Shown here piece after piece: positions 54,186 to 64,000 of a stretch of DNA of 64,000 nt. The DNA is taken from positions 6,561,208 to 6,625,207 of the forward strand of contig NC_054755.1 in assembly GCF_018143015.1 (NCBI RefSeq), written 5' to 3'. The position numbers and the translations under genes were made by a program. The notes beneath the pieces are model-generated. The model was given only the letters and a program-made list of their open reading frames with translations. It searched no databases and was not told the DNA's origin. The stretch comes from Lytechinus variegatus (lineage: Eukaryota > Echinodermata > Echinoidea > Temnopleuroida > Toxopneustidae). Position 1 is the first letter of the stretch, and every line of letters starts with the position of its first letter.

Positions 54186-55200
54186 CCGTATATCACGCAG
54201 CTGGATTGCACTGTTCAAGCATTTTGTGGTAGGGTCCGAAGTCAGAACAATTGTTCAAATTTTCAAGTCAACAGAATGGGTATAAAATGATTCAAATAGA
54301 ATATTCACTTTCTTTAATTTTCAAATACTTCTGATTATCCAAAATACAGTATTAGTTTTTTTTTACATAATTAGAAATGATAAGTTTTAATTCGGGATTA
54401 GTGTACTATGTAATGCTTGTTATGATTTCATTTCTAAATCATGTCCATATGTTTTTGATTACTCAGCATAAATTCTGTATATTTAGATTCAGATTTATTT
54501 ATTTCCGTTCAACATTTTTTTAAAAATACAATCAAAGTAACAATACATATTCAATATAATACAGACAGAAATTTCGTAACAAATGTTGAATATAAATTAA
54601 ACAAAACTACAATTTGTTGCAGTAATTTTATCAATGAAAAGAAACAAGAAATGAACGGAGGGACTTGCCAAGAATAGCAAAAGTTTTTTAGAGAAGGCAA
54701 GCCCCTAAACTTAGTTTCAATACTAATTATAAACAAACTATATATACAACTATATACAAAAATCGTACAAAATGTTGTAAATCGTACAAAATCGTACAAA
54801 ATGTTGTAAAGAATTTTGCAGCTGTGATGTTTAACGTGTTCGAAAGCATTATTAATTTTGTAGAAAATAAGAACTAATTGAATGTGTAAATATAAGTAAT
54901 AATAGTAAAAGTATGCTGACATTTACATACAGTACCAATCTTATTTGAGATGCATTTACTAGATCAGATTTCATTTTTGAATGAATCAATCAGGAGATTA
55001 TATTTCATATTTCCTCATACTGTCCTGACAATATATCCATTTTTACTTGATCGAATGTTTCCATTTTATCAAGGATGTCTGCAAATTTCTTGAGGTCCTT
55101 GTTGCAATAGGGCACACCTGTTTTGAATTTAATTCAATATATTTTTGAGCATCACTATCAAATCTTCATTTTCAATTTATCAAAATTAATGTTTTCGCTT
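54186..55200. other. Spacer downstream of the Ig-type gene
   Basis: 54480-54760 is a copy of the repeat described at 53500 (GATTTATTTATTTCCGTTCA, GGCAAGCCCCTAAACTTAG). On the minus strand AATAAA occurs near 54498-54506, a possible but distant poly(A) signal. Nothing else is seen. Confidence 0.4.
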
Positions 55201-55209
55201 TTCATTGAT

Positions 55210-56199
55210 TTATGTAAATGTTATAGTCGTATATTCTTCAGCATCACTTTCGATCTTTTTTTTATGTAGATGGATGTTCTGATACAACCTTGCTATTCTT
55301 GAGATTCTGATATATGTACAGGCACAACGGATAATTACAGATATTAATGATATGATCAAAACTGATGCAATGGCATAAAGTATGATTAGGCCTGTTAATT
55401 TTCGTTCATGTATAGAAATTTCTATTGGATAAGTGGATGTTGATAAGAGGTAGTCTGTAGCGTTCATAGAGGTTATAAGCCATACCATGTTTGTATGATC
55501 TGTTGATATTTGTGTTGTAATTGGTATGTTCGGACAGGAATCTTGTCCATGATATTCATTTTGAAACAAGACAGTATCATCACATTCACAGCTTGATTTA
55601 TTTGCATTCAAAGCAAAATAGCAACAAAATGCCGGCTGTGATTCCCTGATGATAATATTCTGTTTCAATAAAGAGCCTCTCACAGCAGGGTCTGTTAAAT
55701 GAGGCATTGATAAACCATTTTGATAGCATTCAATCTTTCCTGGAAGACTTTCAGCATCGGCTGTACAGTCTATTGTTACCCATCCTCTACTATAATATTC
55801 GTCCACAACACAACATGCCTTTTTAGGAGGGCAGTTTACCTCTAGGAAAATTCTTTGTATACCATCACCTAGTATGTCCCCATCCTTGTAGACAAACAAA
55901 ACATATGTTCCTTGATCGTCTCTCATGAGCTCATTTATGGTAAGATCTAGAGAGCAGCTCCCATTGACAATCAGATTCTTAACCTGAAATCGCTGAGCCT
56001 GATTTGCAGGCAAAGACAGAGATGGCCCTTCTGTTGATCTGTAAAATGGCCGTCTGTTTGATTGTTGTAACGTAACTTCTGTACTATTACATGGATATGG
56101 GAAAATCAAGTTGGCTTCTTGACCTTGCATTAAGGATATTCCCTTAGCCTCATACGCATTAACAATGAGACAAAATATCAAAGTAATTAATTTTGTCAT
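55210..56199 (-). CDS. Single-exon type I membrane protein with Ig-like ectodomain
   Basis: A 329-residue uninterrupted frame; the ATG has A at -3. Signal peptide 1-19 (MTKLITLIFCLIVNAYEA). Domain 1 (about 20-121) looks like a V-type immunoglobulin fold with C37, C82 and the DDQGTYVLFV motif (94-103); the usual F-strand cysteine after Tyr is missing. Domain 2 (about 122-225) is cysteine-rich: CPPKKACCVVDE, TIDCTADAE, KIECYQ, FCCYFAL, SSCECDD. Asn glycosylation sites are likely at 38, 79, 200 and 246. The membrane segment is at about 268-290 (LTGLIILYAIASVLIISLIS). The tail is basic, then acidic, and ends EEYTTITFT, with one YxxI motif at Y323. That could be an endocytosis signal or an SH2 docking site; it is not a classical ITIM because position -2 is Glu. 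The role is unknown; an immune or adhesion receptor is an inference. Lack of introns is unlike the other genes here. Confidence 0.75.
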   Translation of the reverse strand: MTKLITLIFCLIVNAYEAKGISLMQGQEANLIFPYPCNSTEVTLQQSNRRPFYRSTEGPSLSLPANQAQRFQVKNLIVNGSCSLDLTINELMRDDQGTYVLFVYKDGDILGDGIQRIFLEVNCPPKKACCVVDEYYSRGWVTIDCTADAESLPGKIECYQNGLSMPHLTDPAVRGSLLKQNIIIRESQPAFCCYFALNANKSSCECDDTVLFQNEYHGQDSCPNIPITTQISTDHTNMVWLITSMNATDYLLSTSTYPIEISIHERKLTGLIILYAIASVLIISLISVIIRCACTYIRISRIARLYQNIHLHKKKIESDAEEYTTITFT

Positions 56200-56850
56200 G
56201 GTGTCAGTTGCAAATGCAGCAATTCAGATTAAAGATAAAAATTGTAATCTTTGATTAAATCACACAATTTTGATGTACATGTAGAATTTAAATTACCGAA
56301 ATGTAGGCTTGGTATAACATGTAACAAATTCAATTACAGTGGTTTACACACAAAAGAATTTAAATGGTAGTGTAACAGTTTTGAAGTTCTTATGATAACC
56401 TCCAAAATATGAAGATCAAACGACCCGTGCTCCAACCGGTTGCAACTAATCACAGGTATTCAGGTAGTGGAGTCACTTTTTTTCAGAGTAGCCTTGTATG
56501 AGAATTAAGTTCCTTTCCTAAAGATCGATGTCTGGTTAACTTGAGTTTCTTCTTGACTGTGCACTTCTATCAGCTTTAGATTCGTCCTGGTTATTGGATG
56601 CTTCAATTCAGATCAAAACTTACCAGTGCTAGAAGATCCGTGCAGACAGTGGCAGATAATCCTTGAATAAAAGTGTTTTTAAGAAAAATTCTTATAAAGT
56701 ATAATTCTGAGCAAAAATTACTGTTGCATTTATGGTGAAGGTGAAACCAATGTCTCTTGATAAGATATATCCAGTCCTAGCTTATCAATTTTTAAAGTAT
56801 ATACGCTTGTATGAAATCAGAAAAGTTTGACTGACAAATGATTTATTTAC
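56200..56850. other. Region 5' of the Ig-type gene
   Basis: No exon, repeat end or TATA box could be assigned with confidence. The promoter of the minus-strand gene should lie here. Confidence 0.35.
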
Positions 56851-56856
56851 CTTGTA

Positions 56857-57841
56857 CAGTGCGCATCAAAAAAATTTTACACTTTGGAAAAACCCTGGGA
56901 ATTAAAAAAATATATAACATGTGTGAAGTTTTTTCACATACTATATTGGGTTTGGGTCTCATCTATCCAATGAAAGTAAAAGGTTTGACAGAATCTTACA
57001 CTTGAGTGAGCACTGCCCAACTTTGTAAAGCTCGCAGAAATCTGCGCAGAAATGCTTGTTTTCACGCTGAGCCAAGGGGAAAGGGTAAAATCAAACTTAC
57101 CCTGTGAATAATTTCTCATTCATTTTCCTTGCACTTTTAGTCCATTGAAATAAAACGGATATATTTAAGCATTTTGTAACAATTTTGCCACCCATATTGA
57201 AATTTCAACACTTAGTAAGCACGACCTTTACAATTTTTGTGCCAGCTGGATCTGAGGACATAACTGAATCTGAACAAATATTTTATATCAGACATCTCCA
57301 GCATTTTTCACTAAGTTTTTTCATTTAAAGTGGGTTTACATTTCATTTTTCAAATAATACTTGTTATACTCCACACTTTTTCCAAGCTTGACAATGATTA
57401 ACAAATTGAAAATCAAGCCAAAGCCATTTAATGTAAATCACACAGCTCAGTGTAAAGCAAATAACGTCACGATGGCCTCCGTGTTTGGGGGAGTGGGGTG
57501 GGGCGCAATGCACTCTTCCAAATATTTGGGCAAGGAAATAAGTTTTTAAAAAGGTAAAAGATATCTTCAAATCACTTTTACTAGGTAAATTCCACAAGTT
57601 CTTCATGATTATGGCCTACTTTAATTCGCATAACTATTTCAAAGTTCTGCGCAAATCATTTTCACTAACTTTTCAAAAGTAAGTGGTGCTCACTCAAGCG
57701 CAAATATTTTTCGACAGTTATATCGTCATTTGCTAAAATGGATATGTACCAATGTTGAAATGTGGAAATATCTTCAGAATATTACAAATGTCTAATTTTA
57801 CAGGATTTTTTCTTAGTGTAAACTTTTTTTGATACGCACTG
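56857..57841. mobile_element. Mariner-like non-autonomous element
   Basis: The 985-bp element has ends CAGTGCGCATCAAAAAAATT and CAGTGCGTATCAAAAAAAGT (minus strand). The 26-bp repeats differ at two positions and are flanked by TA on both sides (56855-56856, 57842-57843). The TA target and A-rich TIR fit the Tc1/mariner superfamily. No transposase frame with the catalytic DDE/D pattern is present. Confidence 0.75.
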
Positions 57842-57843
57842 TA

Positions 57844-59035
57844 TAATTCACATCTAAAATGAAATTATACAAAATGATGCACAGATGTAAATACATTGGT
57901 AGGTTTTGAGATAACTGTGAAACTGCAATAAATCCATGAGGCGCGCCGAGTGGGTTTATAGACTAGTTTCCATACCGTATCCTCTCTAGTCCTATACCGA
58001 TACACGAACCAACCTGTGTATCATTTTGTTTTAGAGAATGGTGGATTTTTATTGCAAAAATCCTTATTTACAACACCGGACGCATGGCAAATTTACCAAA
58101 ATCATGGTTGCCATTCTATCATACACATTGTGACTCTAAAGATTAAAGCTACTATATACTAACTGGGGTGAAAAAAATGAAATTCCATCTGAATAATGGT
58201 GGTTTAAGCCAAAATGTATTGTTTGATTCACAACAAATAATTACTGAAGCAAGATTTTTTGGAGAGCCTTTTTTTTTTGCTCTTTTGCAATTCTCATACA
58301 GGCTTGCTTTGAAAATGAGAAAAAAAAATATTCATTCATTCACAGTGAATTAGGATATATTTCTTACCCGGGCTTAAAGCTTTGTGGTTAAATGAAAAAG
58401 AAACGTTATCCTTCCTTGATCAAGAGATAACGATTATATAAGGATAAATCAAGAATTGAGCTGTACTTACTCTGTCATCGTTTATAATGGTCTATCAATG
58501 GCAGTGAAAAAAAATATTGTGCAATGCTGGCTGTTGTGAATGCCCTTTAACACAAAATTCACAGTTATCACAGAAACGATGCAAATTATAGTCGTCGGTT
58601 CTATGGATGGTCTCTTGTTCCTTTTAAGAAATATAAATAAATCTAAGTTTCAAGTTCAAGTTATCCAAATACATAGTTACAGATGAAGAAAATTGTGAAG
58701 ATCGAAACCTGTCTGAGACTCAAATGTAAATGCTGGAACCGATGATAGTTGATTAAATTAGTCATTCGACAAAATGTGAACCTTGATACCATTTTTAAAC
58801 GTGACATTAAATTACATCATCAGTGCTGTTTGAGTGTTGACTGTATTACTGACAGACACGACGTGACTTAGTGAAAAGTATCTACAAAATGCTTTTAACT
58901 CTATGATAATTGGCAAGTAAGTCATTTCTTTGTCAAAGCTTATGTAAAGGTCAAAATATTTTAACATTGTATCAAAAAAGTAATGTTCAGTGCTCTGTCT
59001 TAAAATTGTGTTCTCAAAGATGTGCAATTTTCAGA
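57844..59035. other. Spacer, no gene seen
   Basis: AT-rich. GCGCGCCGAGTGGGTTTATAG at 57940 shares words with 32657 and may be a decayed repeat. Short frames lack support. Confidence 0.35.
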
Positions 59036-59039
59036 TTTA

Positions 59040-59460
59040 GATTTTTTTTTCATTTCCGTTCAACAAAATATAATCGAAGTAACAATTTAACAGGGGCCGC
59101 GGAACGGTTTTCAAAGTGGGGGGGGGGGGCTGAGCCAAAAGTGGGGGGGGCTGAACATGCTAAAAATCACAATTGTATGGTCATTTTTGCGTTTTTGTAC
59201 ACGGTTTTGGAAAAAAGTGGGGGGGCTGAAGCCCCTCCAGCCCCCCCCCCCCCCGGTTCCGCGGCCCCTGCAATACGTATTCAAAATAACACAGAAATTT
59301 CGATGGTTATTTCATAACAAAATATTGAAGATGAACTTAAACAAAAACTATAGTGAACTGCAATTAATTTTGGCTATAAATAGAATATCGAACATGGACT
59401 TGCTATGAAAGGCAAAGCCTGTATGAAAATTCCCTAAACCTAGTTCAATACATGATTAAA
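59040..59460. repeat. Dispersed repeat interrupted by a G-run MITE
   Basis: CATTTCCGTTCAACAAAATA, TCGAAGTAACAATTTAA, and then, after the insertion, TACGTATTCAAAATAACAC and AAAGGCAAAGCCTGTATG follow the order of the copy at 54480. This shows where the MITE at 59091 inserted. Confidence 0.55.
59091..59270. mobile_element. hAT-like G-run MITE
   Basis: The 180-bp element has perfect 15-bp ends CAGGGGCCGCGGAAC and GTTCCGCGGCCCCTG, then G and C runs of 10 or more bases. Flanks CAATTTAA and CAATACGT could be a decayed 8-bp target duplication. CAGGGG tips and an 8-bp target fit hAT; the call is inferred. Confidence 0.65.
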
Positions 59461-60528
59461 CAACTATATACTATGACGGACGGAAGACGTGCTTAAAACG
59501 TCGTAATCTACAAAATATCAGAGTAAAGCGGGTGCGAAACTTGAAAAAATTAAGAAAAAGTAATTTAAACAATGCAATGATAACAGCAATGGTTGTTGCA
59601 AGAATAAAACAATAAATAAACAGATAAAAATCAAACAAACAGGTAAATAGATATATGAATGAATGAATTGATTGATTGATTAATTAATTGATAGATTAAT
59701 ACATTCATTAATAGACAATTTTGTCAAACATTATATCCGTGAGATTAATGGTGTTAAACGCCAGAAGGGGTCATCATCATGGCCATCCATTTTTTTAGGT
59801 TAAGACGATTCCGATATCCTTAGGTCTGGTTGCTGTTTATGTATAGAAAACAAAATAATACCAAGACAATATAAACATTTCTGAGAGCTCACTTCTTCTT
59901 CTACATCTCCCTTTGTATACCCGTTTTGTTTTTCTGCTCTCTTATCCATCTGAATTCAAAACATGATGGATTTCGAAAATAGGTTTATAAGCCATAATGC
60001 TTTCAAGGCACGTACTAATGTAATAATTAAACACTCCATTATTTACATGCAATATCTTTTGTTTAATCTTATTTATTTTGGGGATATATTGTTTGCGCGC
60101 TTGAATTACATCGCAAAGTGACTTTGTTATCATTATAAACACAACACATGAACATGCTTGATTTTGAAGTTCATGATTAATATTAACTGAGTATGATAAT
60201 ATTTGTAAGATAAGAGGATTGGGGCATAGTCTTTCTGAGGGTGTGGGTGTTTTGGACTTTGGGTGAGCGGCTGATCACTTCCTTTCAGTCAGTTGCAATA
60301 ATTCTCAGAAAGTCTATGCGTAGAGTAGGGCTTGTGCCATTACATCGGGTTATCGCGTTTACCCGATCATTCGAGAAAAAGGCCACTTAAATTCCCGAAA
60401 TTTCTGGTCCAGTTTACCCAACCATTCTAGAATGTTGTTATAACTGTTTCGCAAAACAAAGGGTAAACTGGACACAACCTTTCATATGAAATGAAATAAG
60501 CACTTCTTCATGCTCTTCTTGGAATTAG
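59461..60528. other. Spacer, no gene seen
   Basis: Short (ATTG)n and (AATA)n stretches near 59670. No gene-like signal. Confidence 0.35.
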
Positions 60529-60529
60529 C

Positions 60530-61331
60530 ATTACTGTGAGGCATCCATGAAAAGGGTGGCAGAGATTGATTAAGTACTATCATTAAATTAAGCATAATTT
60601 CGTTAGATATGTTAGAAATCACAGCCAGAATGTAAGTAATTCAGGAGAGAATGTGATTTACAATCACCTAATTTTGTAAATTTTGTGATTTACTTCAATT
60701 TGTTATGATAAAAACAGAATGATATAAAAAAAAGTTACCTTTTTTTATTGATATCGACGACGGGTATTGCTTCATATCTGGATCTGGGCCATCTTTCTTC
60801 ATACATAAAAAAGTGGCGTACTGAGAACCCCGCCCCCCCCCCCCTTTGAGGGGCCAGATATGAGGTGTCGGGCAAATTTAATTTATAACATTGCCAGAGA
60901 GAGAAGCAAGCAAGTGCAAACTTATATTTTCATTACAAGAATTACTGTGAGGCATCCACGAAAAGGGTGGCAGAGAATGATTAAGTACTATCATTAAATT
61001 AAGCATAATTTCGTCAGACATGTTAGAAATCACAGCCAGAATGTAAGTAATTCAGAAGAGAATATGATTTACAATCACCTAATTTTGTAAATTTTGTGAT
61101 TTACTTCAATTTGTAATGATAAAAACAGAATGATGTATAAAAAGTTACCTTTTTTATATATCGACGACGGGTATTGCTTCTTATCTGGGCCATCTTTCTT
61201 CATACATAAAAAAGTGGCGGACGTCCCCCCCCCATTGAGGGGTCAGATATGAGGTGTCGGGCAAATTTATTTTATAACATTGCCAGAGATAGAAGCAAAC
61301 GAGTGCAAACTTTTATATTTTCATTACAAGA
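60530..61331. repeat. Direct tandem duplication, two units of about 385-415 bp
   Basis: TTACTGTGAGGCATCCA(T/C)GA begins each unit (60530 and 60945), and the shared order continues: GCATAATTTCGT(T/C)AGA, ACAATCACCTAATTTTGTAA, TATCGACGACGGGTATTGC, GGGCCATCTTTCTTCATAC and ATGAGGTGTCGGGCAAATTT. The first unit has a longer C run (13 or more against 9) and extra bases around it. Confidence 0.85.
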
Positions 61332-62220
61332 ATCAAACGTTGTTATCAGATTTTACATGACAGGCCTATTCAGAAAATGATATTGGGGCGTAATTTTTCA
61401 ACCTTCTCTATTTCATTTTCTTGGACGTGATTTTTTTGGGGACATGCACCTCCAACCCCCCTCCCCCCCTTCTGTACGTGGCACATAAAATAGTTTTGTT
61501 TCACGGGTAAACATAGAAAATGGAATAGTGTTTTTATATTTTCTGAAGAATAAAGAAAATAAATTAATACTGTCTGATTAAGATATCATTTGGCTTGTAA
61601 CATTCACTTGAAATGTAGCTCTATATTCTGGGATATTTTGATATGGAGAGAGGGCAAGGCAACCCTTATGTGATTTCATACGAAATGTGGAGATATTTTT
61701 AAGAGTTGCACTGCTCAGACCTCTCAATTTTTTTTTTTTCAATTTCAAAACTAAATTCTTTCTTCCTCTTACTTTATTCATCTTTCCTCTTTTGAACCCT
61801 CCCCATGGGCGGAAATTTGCCCCCAAAGGTAGGGGCCAGGGGCTAGAAACTTCGACAAGCACAAAAAAAGGGTTATCACCCAAAATGTAAGGTCATTTAG
61901 TAAAAAATACATGTATTATTTCGATTGTGAATGATTTTGTTTCTCCATCATAAAAGACCAAAGGGGGACATTCGATATCATGCACCCCTACTATTTTGGT
62001 ATGGAGATCAAATGCAGGGGAGGACGCGTCCCCCTGTCCCCATGCGATTCCCGCCCTTGCAATTCCCCATTTAACTAGACTACTAGTATCCCTAAATTAG
62101 ACCTCAAAAGAGCCAATCTGGAATAAAATTATTGGAAATGGTTTTCTAACTGATTTGAGTAGGTATGGGTGTCAACACTTACCAAAAAAAAGTTAGGAAG
62201 AATACGGGTTGGGGAAAGTG
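61332..62220. other. Spacer with G/C-run remnants
   Basis: C runs near 61455, T run at 61729 and CCCCATGGGCGGAAATTTG near 61800 look like G-run repeat parts. No gene is seen. Confidence 0.35.
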
Positions 62221-62227
62221 GTTTTTT

Positions 62228-63110
62228 TCAAGGTCAAAGGTCAATGACCTTTTCATATATACTGTATAATGGTATCTCTGAGATGGAAAGGCGCAGGTTG
62301 GTGATAATGGTGTCAAAATGCACAAATTTTTACCAGAATATAAAATAAAATAAAATTAAGTACCTAGCATGCACATTCACCGATAAAATTCAAGGTCAAA
62401 GCCTTTCAAAGGTCAATGACCTTTTTTACATTATATACCTGTACTGTATAATGGTATCTCTGAGATGATAAGGTACAGACTGGTGATCATGGTGTCGAAA
62501 TGTACAGATTCTTACAAGAAGATAAAATAGAATAAATGTGAGTACCTAGAATGGACATTCACCAATAAAATTCAAGGTCAAAGCTTTCAAAAGGTCAATG
62601 ACCTTTTAACATTATATATATATATATATATATCATGCTGTATAATGGTATCTCTGAGATGAAAAGGCAAAGGTTGGTGATCATGGTGTCAAAATGCACA
62701 GATTCTGATCAGAAGATCAAATAAAATAAAATTAAGGACATAGAATGCACATTCACCCATAAGATTTAAAGCCAAAGGTCAATGACCTTTTATACATTAT
62801 ATGCCATATTATATAATGGTATCTCAAAGATAAAACAGCGCAGGTTGGTGTTCTTGGTGTCAGAATACACAGATTCTCTACAGGAAGATTAAATAAAATG
62901 AAATTAAGTATCGACAAGGCACATTCACCCTTAAAATTCAAGACAAAGGTCAATGTCCTTTTTGACATTAGATAATAATAATGGTATCTCTGAGATAAAA
63001 CAAGGCAGGTTAGTGATCTTGGTGCCAAAATGCAAAGATTTTTACAAAAAAGGTTAAACAACACCAAAATAAATATAAAGAATAAACTTTCACCCTTGAA
63101 CTCCAAGATC
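62228..63110. repeat. Five-unit minisatellite with AAGGTCAAAGGTCA motif
   Basis: Units of about 163-196 bp start near 62228, 62391, 62572, 62768 and 62938. Each has (A)AAGGTCAATG(A/T)CCTTTT, AATGGTATCTC(T/A)GAGAT, AGGTT(G/A)GTGAT and CATTCACC. A TA microsatellite lies at 62618-62634 in the third unit. It is non-coding. Confidence 0.85.
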
Positions 63111-63282
63111 AGATGAAAAAAATATATATGTGTGTGTGTGTGTATGATTTTTATTTTAAGTAGCAGCATTTAATGCATCATAATATATAAATCAATGTTG
63201 TTGGGTCTTTTCTTTCCAGCGATAGGCCACTCACCTCAATGCTGTAATAAATACTATTAACTATTAGCTTAATCTTTTGAAA

Positions 63283-63985
63283 ATGGGTAGGATAGGTCTA
63301 ACTCTCATGTCACAGCTAGCAGCATCTGAGAGCATTTCCAAACAGTAGAGGGATGATGATGAAGTGAAGGCCATCATTAGAGCTGCATGTACCTCAACTT
63401 CAACAAAGATGAATTCCCATATTATCATTAATTACCTCTCATTGGGAACTGCCAGAATCTCTTGAGACGCTAATGCTGCAGGACAAAACTTCATATCTGC
63501 TCTCTACTGTACGTCACTCATGTTGCTATTTCTGCTAGGTATCAGTTTGTACAAGGATCATATATTTGGTTCAGAATAACTGAGTGTTATCATGCACAAA
63601 TCAGGCATATGATAATGAAATTCCAAAAAAAGGAGATAATAGCGTAAAAGTATACATCCATCGACCTAACAATACTCCTACAGCACCACGTCCAGTTCTT
63701 GAGAATCAAGCTATGCAACATATCAGTAATAATATAGACCCTGATCTGATATCCCTTGACAGAACATTATTAGGCTTTCATTGAATGGGCCAGATCAAAG
63801 TCCTGAAAATGTTAGGTTTTCAAGAGTTTCATTACTCTTTGCTGAAGTTGAGACACTTAACTTCGTTTACTATGACAAAAGCTGCAGCTCTAATGATTGT
63901 CCTTTTTTAATTCTTCATCATTGTCCCTGGCTATATGAAAATGTTCTTGGATGATGCTTGCCATTAGAGTTAGGCCTATCCTTTC
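63283..63985. mobile_element. Inverted-repeat element with an internal short ORF
   Basis: Left words GGATAGGTCTAACTCTCATG and CATCATTAGAGCTGCATG pair with right words GCTGCAGCTCTAATGATTG and CATTAGAGTTAGGCCTATCC. The arms are about 130-150 bp and diverged. Between them a 66-codon frame (63584-63784; KGDNSVKVYIHRPNNTPTAP) is open but unrecognised. Confidence 0.5.
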
Positions 63986-64000
63986 CATTTACAGATTAAG

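Noticed and set aside
54551-54922. 123-codon minus-strand frame
   Set aside because: It lies in a dispersed AT-rich repeat, with low-complexity composition.
1-64000. Retrovirus-like, LTR or Polinton elements
   Set aside because: No long terminal repeats, reverse transcriptase, integrase, capsid or polymerase-like frame was recognised.

Overview
This is eukaryotic DNA, AT-rich and sparse in genes, with long introns (GT...AG) and a dense mix of small non-autonomous transposons, tRNA-derived SINEs and (GAT)n/(CAT)n microsatellites. The best clue to the organism is a gene at 39.4-46.4 kb for a precursor that resembles the centrocins, antimicrobial peptides known from sea urchins. With the repeat types seen, this suggests an echinoderm, most likely an echinoid. 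Genes are split, so coding calls rest on splice sites and reading phase as well as on open frames.

Layout. 0-0.6 kb: the last exons of an unrecognised plus-strand gene. 0.6-9 kb: SINEs, palindromic MITEs, two (GAT)n tracts and a 1.26-kb inverted-repeat element. 9.1-24.2 kb: two plus-strand genes that are interleaved. A small unrecognised gene (four phase-matched exons, 9.1-17.4 kb) holds in its last intron the main exon of a BCL-2 family gene of BOK type (14.2 kb), whose transmembrane exon lies at 24.0 kb. 24-36.5 kb: a minus-strand gene for a small secreted protein with a stretch like the farnesoic acid O-methyltransferase (FAMeT) domain. Its 7.9-kb intron is loaded with mobile DNA: a 2.66-kb foldback element, and a 1.2-kb element with CACAGTG ends and a 5-bp CGTCG target duplication (Transib/RAG-like). 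39.4-46.4 kb: the centrocin-like gene with a TATA-type promoter, a non-coding first exon, three coding exons and a 3' UTR exon; a 2.6-kb palindrome fills its second coding intron. 46.5-54.2 kb: repeats, ending in a 1.7-kb element with 16-bp terminal inverted repeats, 9-bp flanking direct repeats and a THAP-like zinc-finger ORF. 55.2-56.2 kb: a single-exon minus-strand type I membrane protein of immunoglobulin-superfamily type. 56.8-64 kb: a mariner-like element with TA flanks, a hAT-like G-run element, a tandem duplication, a 160-195-bp minisatellite and a foldback element.

Nothing shows the genes acting as one pathway. One (BOK) is a cell-death effector and three others encode secreted or surface proteins with possible immune roles. 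No retrovirus-like, LTR or Polinton element was recognised. All names come from reading the sequence and remembered family features; no database was searched.
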